Assembly: GCF_028622875.1 (NCBI RefSeq)
Contig: NZ_CP117709.1
Coordinates: 2,232,001 to 2,296,000, forward strand
Length of the DNA: 64,000 nt
Direction of reading: 5' to 3'
From: Streptomyces sp. MMBL 11-1
GTDB taxonomy: Bacteria; Actinomycetota; Actinomycetes; Streptomycetales; Streptomycetaceae
How positions within the stretch are numbered: position 1 is the stretch's first letter; the number at the start of each line of letters is the position of its first letter. This document shows, piece by piece, positions 58,979 through 64,000 of the stretch. The notes under the pieces are model-generated. The model had not been told where the DNA came from. It did no database searches and saw only the letters and a list, made by a program, of their open reading frames with translations. A program made the translations under genes and the position numbers.

Positions 58979-59644
58979 TCACAGTCGCTTGACCCCCTTG
59001 ATCCTGCCCGCGCGGGCGGCGCGGTTGCGGGCGGCCTTGACGCGCAGCCCGCCGCGCTGGGTGCCGATCCTCAGACCGGTGCCCGAGGCGAGCCAGCCGG
59101 CGGCGACGTCGTTTCCGCCGGAGGAGGCCTCGGCGATCGGATCGTTCTCGGTGCGTCTGGCCAGCGCCATGATGAGCGGCACCACGAAGGGCGCCAGCAG
59201 CAGGTCGTAGACCGCGGCCGTGAACAGCAGGCTGCCCAGGCCCACATGGCGGGCGGCGGTGTCGCCGACGAGCGCGCCGACGCCCGCGTACAGCAGGGTC
59301 GAGCCGATCGCGGCGGCGACGACCACGGCCATCGGGGCGAAGGCCGACTTCAGCTGCCCGTTCTCCGGGCGGATCATGCCCGCGAGGTAGCCGATGACGC
59401 AGAGCACCAGGGCGTAGCGCCCGGCGGCGTGGTCGGCGGGCGGGGCGAGGTCCGCGAGGAGGCCCGCGCCGAAGCCGATGAGGGAGCCGCTGACCGGCCC
59501 GTACACGAAGGCGAGCCCGAGGACGGTGAGGAGCAGCAGGTCGGGGACGGCCCCGGGGAGCTGGAGGCGGGCGAGGACGGAGACCTGGACGACGAGGGCG
59601 ATGACGACCAGGACGGTGGAGAGCAGAGTCCGGTTGATGCGCAT
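58979..59644 (-). CDS. mreD: Rod shape-determining protein MreD
   Basis: A 221-aa membrane protein with about five or six transmembrane helices (LLSTVLVVIALVVQVSVLA, LPGAVPDLLLLTVLGLAFVYG, LIGFGAGLLADLAPP) and a basic C-terminal tail. The pattern PDLLLL...GLLADL is typical of MreD. It links MreC to the wall synthases. It starts 11 bases after mreC on the same strand. Confidence 0.93.
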   Translation of the reverse strand: MRINRTLLSTVLVVIALVVQVSVLARLQLPGAVPDLLLLTVLGLAFVYGPVSGSLIGFGAGLLADLAPPADHAAGRYALVLCVIGYLAGMIRPENGQLKSAFAPMAVVVAAAIGSTLLYAGVGALVGDTAARHVGLGSLLFTAAVYDLLLAPFVVPLIMALARRTENDPIAEASSGGNDVAAGWLASGTGLRIGTQRGGLRVKAARNRAARAGRIKGVKRL

Positions 59645-59655
59645 GGGGATCAGCT

Positions 59656-60705
59656 CTACTCCTGGTCGTTGGCCGCGTTGTCGGGTTGGGCGTTGCCCTG
59701 CTGGTCGCCTGCCGCGTCACCGGCGGCGTCGCCGCCCGGCTCCTCGTTGATGTTGCCGACGACCTTGCCGGATCCGTCCACCAGGTCCCCGTTGGGCTGC
59801 ACCGTGACGGTGACCGTGGGGGTCGGCTTCGGCTTCTTCTTGACGGGCTGCTTGGGCAGGACCATGTCGCGCGGGTCCTCGCGGGGCGCCTGGACGACGA
59901 CGCCGACGATGTCGAGCTTGGTGAACCCGACGTACGGCTTCACGTAGACGGTCCGGGTCAGCGCGCCGCCGGAGGGGTCGACGCGGACGACCTCGCCGAC
60001 CGGAACGCCGGGCACGAAGGGCTTGTCCTTGCTGGAGCCGAAGGTGACCAGCCGGTCGCCGGCCTTCACCTTGGCCTTGCCGTTGAGGAACTGCACCGAC
60101 AGCGGGCGCGAGCCCTGGCCGGTGGCGAAGCCGAGCTCGTCGGTCTTCTCCATCCGGGTGCCGACGGTGAAGTCGGGGTCGTTGGCGAGCAGGACCGTCG
60201 CGGTGCTGGGGCCGACGGTGGTGACCCGGCCGACCAGCCCCTCCCCGTTGAGGACGGTCATGTCGCGGCGGATGCCGTCGTCGGCCCCGGCGTCGATGGT
60301 GACCGTCCAGGAGAAGCCCTGGGCCGCTCCTATGGCGATGACCTCGGCGCCCTTGATGCCGTACCGTCCGGTGCCCGCGTTCTTCAGCATCGCGTCGAGC
60401 TGGCGGACCCGGCTGTCGGTGCGGTCGTCGCTGCCGAGCTTGGCCTTCAGCTCGGCGTTCTCCAACTCCAGGGTGGAGATCCGGTCGTGCCGGTTGCCGG
60501 AGTCCCGTACCGCGCCTATGGCGTTGCCCACCGGGTCGACCGCTGCCGCCACGCCGTTCTCGACCGGTCCGAAGACGGTGGCCGCGGCCTGCCGCGCGCC
60601 GTCGACCGGTGACTCCTCGCCGCCTCGGATATCGACCGTGATCAGGGCGAATGCGATGGCGATCAGCAGCACCAGGAGCAGCCGGCTCTCTCGTGTGTCC
60701 CTCAC
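59656..60705 (-). CDS. mreC: Cell shape protein MreC
   Basis: A 349-aa bitopic protein: an N-terminal anchor (LLLVLLIAIAFALITVDI), a coiled coil (STLELENAELKAKL), and the double beta-barrel MreC domain (AQGFSWTVTIDAGADDGIRRDMTVLNGEGLVGRV). A long Lys/Pro then Gly/Asp-rich tail of about 75 residues is an actinobacterial feature. It scaffolds PBP2 in the periplasm-equivalent space. GTG at 60705. Confidence 0.95.
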   Translation of the reverse strand: MRDTRESRLLLVLLIAIAFALITVDIRGGEESPVDGARQAAATVFGPVENGVAAAVDPVGNAIGAVRDSGNRHDRISTLELENAELKAKLGSDDRTDSRVRQLDAMLKNAGTGRYGIKGAEVIAIGAAQGFSWTVTIDAGADDGIRRDMTVLNGEGLVGRVTTVGPSTATVLLANDPDFTVGTRMEKTDELGFATGQGSRPLSVQFLNGKAKVKAGDRLVTFGSSKDKPFVPGVPVGEVVRVDPSGGALTRTVYVKPYVGFTKLDIVGVVVQAPREDPRDMVLPKQPVKKKPKPTPTVTVTVQPNGDLVDGSGKVVGNINEEPGGDAAGDAAGDQQGNAQPDNAANDQE

Positions 60706-60900
60706 GTGCGGCGGCCGTGCCTTCCTCGTCGGAATGTTCGTGCCTGTGTGTACGTGGCTGTACGTGGCTTCCGCCGCGTCGATGTGTCTCCGCGTCGGAA
60801 CAGGTACAGCAACGATCTATATCAACGATCCGGCGGGCGGAGCGTCAGCGTCCGCTCGCCGGATCGGGTGATGTCCCCGGAGGGCACCTCCCGTAGTGCT

Positions 60901-61920
60901 CTAGCGGCGGGGCTGGGCGTCCAGCACCTGCTGGAGCGCCTCGAACTCCTCGACGCACTTGCCGGAGCCGAGCGCCACCGAGTCCAGCGGGTCCTCGGCG
61001 ATGTGGATCGGCATGCCCGTCTCGTGGCGCAGCCGCTCGTCCAGACCGCGCAGCAGCGCGCCGCCGCCGGTGAGGACGATGCCGCGGTCCATGATGTCGC
61101 CGGACAGCTCGGGCGGGCACTTGTCGAGCGTCGTCTTCACGGCGTCGACGATCGCGTTGACCGGTTCCTCGATGGCCTTGCGGACCTCGGCGGCCGAGAT
61201 GACGACCGTCTTGGGCAGCCCGGAGACCAGGTCGCGGCCGCGGATCTCGGTGTGCTCGTCCTTCTCCAGGTCGAAAGCCGAACCGATGGTGATCTTGATC
61301 TGTTCGGCGGACCGCTCACCGAGGAGGAGTGAGTACTCCTTCTTGATGTGCTGGATGATCGCGTTGTCCAGCTCGTCACCCGCGGTGCGGATCGACTGGG
61401 CGGTGACGATGCCGCCGAGCGAGATCACGGCGACCTCGGTGGTGCCGCCGCCGATGTCCACGACCATGTTCCCGGTGGCCTCGTGGACCGGCAGGCCCGA
61501 ACCGATGGCCGCGGCCATGGGCTCCTCGATGATGTGCACCTGGCGCGCGCCGGCCTGCGTGGACGCCTCGATGACGGCGCGGCGCTCGACCCCGGTGATA
61601 CCGGAGGGCACACAGACGACGACGCGGGGGCGGGCCAGGTAGCGACGCTTGTGGATCTTGAGGATGAAGTAGCGGAGCATCCGCTCCGTGATCTCGAAGT
61701 CGGCGATCACGCCGTCCTTCAGGGGCCGCACGGCAACGATGTTGCCCGGCGTGCGCCCGATCATCTTCTTGGCCTCGGAGCCGACCGCCAGAATTCCGCC
61801 GGTGTTGGTGTTGATGGCCACGACGGACGGCTCGTTCAGAACGATGCCGCGCCCCCTGACGTACACCAGCGTGTTGGCAGTCCCGAGGTCGATAGCCATG
61901 TCACGGCCGATGAACGACAT
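60901..61920 (-). CDS. mreB: Rod shape-determining actin homologue MreB
   Basis: A 339-aa actin-fold ATPase. [20 protein letters not shown] is phosphate-1, [18 protein letters not shown] phosphate-2, and [15 protein letters not shown] the adenosine motif. It polymerises under the membrane and in Streptomyces organises the spore wall. ATG at 61920 (MSFIGRDM) was chosen over an upstream ATG because AAGGGGAA lies 5-12 bases before it. It leads the mreB-mreC-mreD-pbp2-rodA cluster. Confidence 0.97.
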   Translation of the reverse strand: MSFIGRDMAIDLGTANTLVYVRGRGIVLNEPSVVAINTNTGGILAVGSEAKKMIGRTPGNIVAVRPLKDGVIADFEITERMLRYFILKIHKRRYLARPRVVVCVPSGITGVERRAVIEASTQAGARQVHIIEEPMAAAIGSGLPVHEATGNMVVDIGGGTTEVAVISLGGIVTAQSIRTAGDELDNAIIQHIKKEYSLLLGERSAEQIKITIGSAFDLEKDEHTEIRGRDLVSGLPKTVVISAAEVRKAIEEPVNAIVDAVKTTLDKCPPELSGDIMDRGIVLTGGGALLRGLDERLRHETGMPIHIAEDPLDSVALGSGKCVEEFEALQQVLDAQPRR

Positions 61921-62150
61921 TGAGTTCCCCTTGTTCCCCATGAGGATGCGTCGGGCCTTCCCAGGTAGCGAAGATGGCTTGTTCTGGTAGGCGAGGTTGG
62001 CGCTGCGGGCGTGGAAGCTTCCATCGTAGTGCCGTATACACGGACACAGCGCGAGGGTCCTTCGCCAGTGTGAGCGGAACGGGTGCCCGTTCTACCCATG
62101 GTGACGTTACGTCGGAGGGATGCGTTCCCGCGATACCAAACCCTATGCGG

Positions 62151-62180
62151 AGGGGCGACCGAATTACTTCGGTCGCCCCT
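62151..62180 (-). terminator. Terminator of ndk
   Basis: AGGGGCGACCGA and TCGGTCGCCCCT form a perfect 12-bp stem with a 6-base loop, 28 bases after the ndk stop. Confidence 0.85.
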
Positions 62181-62208
62181 CGCGTACAGCGCTGTTTGGC
62201 CGATCGGG

Positions 62209-62622
62209 TCAGGAGAGTCCCGGGAAGAAAAGCTTCAGTTCCCGCTCCGCGGACTCCTCGGAGTCCGAGGCGTGGATGAGGTTCTCCCGGGTGATCGTGC
62301 CGAAGTCACCGCGGATGGACCCGGGCGCGGCGGCGATCGGGTCGGTGGGGCCGGCCAGGGCGCGGACGCCCTCGATGACCCGCTCGCCCTCGGCCACCAG
62401 GGCGACGACGGGGCCGGACTTCATGAACTCCATGAGCGGCTCGTAGAACGGGCGGCCCTGGTGCTCGCCGTAGTGCTGCTCCAGCGTCTCGTGGTCCAGC
62501 GTGCGCAGCTCCAGCGCGGTGATCCGCCAGTCGGCCTTGCGCTCGATGCGGCCGACGATCTCGCCGATCAGGCCACGGCGGACCGCGTCGGGCTTGAGCA
62601 GGACGAGAGTGCGCTGAGTCAT
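62209..62622 (-). CDS. ndk: Nucleoside diphosphate kinase
   Basis: A 137-aa NDK that moves a phosphate between nucleoside di- and triphosphates through a phosphohistidine. TLVLLKPDAVRRGLIGEIVGRIE opens the protein, and the segment near residue 117 reads RENLIHASDSEESAERELKLFF, containing the NxxHxSDS active-site motif. The length is normal. ATG at 62622. Confidence 0.97.
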   Translation of the reverse strand: MTQRTLVLLKPDAVRRGLIGEIVGRIERKADWRITALELRTLDHETLEQHYGEHQGRPFYEPLMEFMKSGPVVALVAEGERVIEGVRALAGPTDPIAAAPGSIRGDFGTITRENLIHASDSEESAERELKLFFPGLS

Positions 62623-62721
62623 GTACGGCTCCTTGCAAGGCCAGGCATACGGGTGCGGTGAGGGCGAGATTACAGGGGTCCGGAGGCGGGTCCGCGCCCG
62701 GGTTCACCCAGGGTCACCTTC

Positions 62722-62774
62722 GGGCCCCGGATTTCCGGGGCCCGGGGGCAAGCGTGCCGGGCGGGCCCGGCACG
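62722..62774 (-). terminator. Double hairpin terminator after the DUF4233/folC unit
   Basis: Two perfect inverted repeats stand in tandem: GGGCCCCGGA/TCCGGGGCCC (62722-62743, 2-base loop) and CGTGCCGGGC/GCCCGGCACG (62753-62774, 2-base loop). They are about 40-90 bases beyond the stop at 62811. Confidence 0.8.
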
Positions 62775-62810
62775 ATCCGGACCTCCGGACAGGAGGCCCG
62801 GCCGAGGGGC

Positions 62811-63164
62811 TCAGGCCGTGGCCTCTCCGGCTTCCTGCTGGGCCGCCCAGTGGGCCTTGGCCTCGTCGACCTTGCGGCCGTAATGGACCGAGGCCCACCA
62901 CAGGCCGCCGAAGGCCAGGCCCAGGACGAACATCATCGGGACCACGAACCCGCTCAGGACCAGTGCGGCCTGGAGCGCCCAGCCCAGCTGGACGCCGCCG
63001 GGCCGGGTGATCATTCCGCACAGCAGCACGGACAGGGCCATGCCGATGCCGCACACCGTCCAGACCAGGGCCATGGAGGCGTCGTCCAGCTTCATCGCGA
63101 CGAGACCGGCGAAGCCGATCACGAAGAACTCGCCGATCAGCGTCGAGGCGCAGAGCGTCCGCAT
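62811..63164 (-). CDS. DUF4233-type membrane protein (117 aa)
   Basis: Four hydrophobic segments (STLIGEFFVIGFAGLVAMKL, MALVWTVCGIGMALSVLLCG, VQLGWALQAALVLSGFVVPM, FVLGLAFGGLWWASVHY) and a polar C-terminus make a small four-helix membrane protein. Proteins of this type commonly sit behind folC in actinobacteria, as here (8 bases from the folC stop). Function unknown. ATG at 63164. Confidence 0.85.
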   Translation of the reverse strand: MRTLCASTLIGEFFVIGFAGLVAMKLDDASMALVWTVCGIGMALSVLLCGMITRPGGVQLGWALQAALVLSGFVVPMMFVLGLAFGGLWWASVHYGRKVDEAKAHWAAQQEAGEATA

Positions 63165-63172
63165 CCTTCTGT

Positions 63173-64000
63173 TCAGCCCCTTCCCAGCAGCAGCCGGGCT
63201 TCGCCGACCGTGATCACGGATCCGGTCACCAGCACTCCGGCGCCCGCGTACTCGTCTTCCTCCTCGGCCAGCGTGATCGCCGCCTCCAGCGCGTCGTCGA
63301 GCCGCGGCTCGACCTGGACCCGGTCGTCGCCGAAGACCTCGACGGCGATCGCGGCCAGCTCGTCCACGTCCATCGCGCGGGCGGTGGAGTTCTGCGTGAC
63401 GACGATCTCGGCGAAGATCGGCTCGAAGGCCTCCAGGAGCCCGCGGGTGTCCTTGTCGCCACTCGTGCCGACCACGCCGATCAGCCGGGAGAAGCTGAAC
63501 GCCTCGGAGATGCCGTCCGCCGCCGCCTTGGCCCCCGCCGGGTTGTGCGCGGCGTCCAGCACAACGGTCGGGCTGGAGCGCACGACCTCCAGGCGGCCGG
63601 GCGAGAGCACCGAGGCGAACGCCTTGCGGATCGCGTCGATGTCGAGGGAGCGGGCCTGCTCGGCGCCGATGCCGAAGAACGCCTCGACGGCGGAGAGCGC
63701 GACGGCCGCGTTGTGCGCCTGGTGGGCCCCGTAGAGCGGGAGGAAGATGTCCGTGTACTCGCCACCGAGGCCACGCAGCGTCAGGAGCTGTCCGCCCACC
63801 GCGATCTCGCGGGAGGTGACACCGAACTCCATGCCCTCGCGGGCCACGGTGGCGTCGACCTCGACGGCCTTCTTGAGCATCACCTGCGCGGCGTCCACCG
63901 GCTGCTGCGCCAGGATGACCGTGGCGCCCTGCTTGATGACCCCGGCCTTCTCGCCGGCGATCTCGGCCGGAGTGGTGCCGAGCCGGTCTGTGTGGTCGAG
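63173..64000 (-). CDS. folC: Folylpolyglutamate/dihydrofolate synthase, C-terminal part (runs off the window)
   Basis: The last 275 residues of a FolC-family Mur-type ligase are present and the frame is open to base 64000. GEKAGVIKQG, PLYGAHQAHNAAVALSAVEAFF, PGRLEVVRSSPTVVLDAAHNPAG and SGDKDTRGLLEAFEPIFAEIVVTQ are typical. It adds glutamate to folates (and to dihydropteroate in bifunctional forms). Cotranscribed with the small membrane gene downstream. Confidence 0.95.
   Translation of the reverse strand, partial: LDHTDRLGTTPAEIAGEKAGVIKQGATVILAQQPVDAAQVMLKKAVEVDATVAREGMEFGVTSREIAVGGQLLTLRGLGGEYTDIFLPLYGAHQAHNAAVALSAVEAFFGIGAEQARSLDIDAIRKAFASVLSPGRLEVVRSSPTVVLDAAHNPAGAKAAADGISEAFSFSRLIGVVGTSGDKDTRGLLEAFEPIFAEIVVTQNSTARAMDVDELAAIAVEVFGDDRVQVEPRLDDALEAAITLAEEEDEYAGAGVLVTGSVITVGEARLLLGRG

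Noticed and set aside
1..64000. CRISPR arrays, prophage or a biosynthetic (antibiotic) gene cluster
   Set aside because: No regular repeat-spacer array, phage structural genes, polyketide or peptide synthetase modules were seen.

Overview
The window is high-GC DNA from a streptomycete. GTG starts are common, most coding strands are shadowed by long spurious antisense frames, and the backbone gene order is the one I know from the Streptomyces coelicolor leuS to folC region: leuS, tRNA-Ala, rsfS, an LCP-type protein, nadD, proA, proB, a wall teichoic acid cluster, obg, rpmA, rplU, rne, two radical-SAM-related genes, rodA, pbp2, mreD, mreC, mreB, ndk, folC. Almost everything except the accessory island and one peptidase gene is on the minus strand. 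No transcription factor, sigma factor or kinase gene is visible.

Bases 1-3,200 hold the 5' part of leuS, preceded by a short leader peptide with three consecutive leucine codons and a terminator hairpin (a likely leucine attenuator), two identical tRNA-Ala(GGC) genes flanking two tiny zinc-ribbon genes, a histidine phosphatase that seems to start at CTG, and rsfS. Bases 3,400-12,750 hold an LCP/LytR_C envelope protein, nadD, two tiny membrane proteins, an M48 peptidase, two membrane proteins sharing an N-terminal motif, and proA and proB with a small gene between them. A 13-bp perfect palindrome covers the proA start, and a six-unit 10-bp tandem repeat lies behind it.

Bases 12,900-21,200 are a wall-polymer cluster: two CDP-alditol phosphotransferase (TagF-like) genes, a family-2 glycosyltransferase and a fused cytidylyltransferase/short-chain reductase that should make CDP-ribitol. 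Each gene has its own hairpin terminator. Obg, rpmA and rplU follow (21,500-23,700).

Bases 24,000-45,000 lie between rplU and rne, which I recall as close neighbours in other streptomycetes, so this is probably an accessory island. It carries (i) a secreted polymorphic toxin with ALF repeats, a long Ala-rich region, a HINT domain and a C-terminal toxin domain, with an overlapping immunity gene; (ii) an orphan secreted protein; (iii) a secreted trypsin-fold protein whose catalytic His and Ser are both replaced, with six FG-GAP repeats; (iv) an IS110 transposase remnant; and (v) two convergent operons (32,019-38,634 plus; 44,733-38,718 minus). Together these operons encode what looks like all five steps to UDP-2,3-diacetamido-2,3-dideoxymannuronic acid (WbpA, WbpB, WbpE, WbpD and WbpI types), with galE, an O-acyltransferase and three glycosyltransferases. 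I regard this as the most interesting system in the window: a predicted diacetamido-uronic-acid cell-wall glycopolymer.

Bases 45,000-64,000 return to the backbone: a large RNase E/G with repeated basic motifs and a histone-H1-like tail, a repeat-containing membrane protein between two radical-SAM-related genes, a CYTH-CHAD protein, the rodA-pbp2-mreDCB wall-elongation operon, ndk, a DUF4233-type membrane protein and the 3' part of folC. The gene content is dominated by cell-envelope assembly, linking precursor supply, polymerisation, attachment (LCP) and morphogenesis (Mre).
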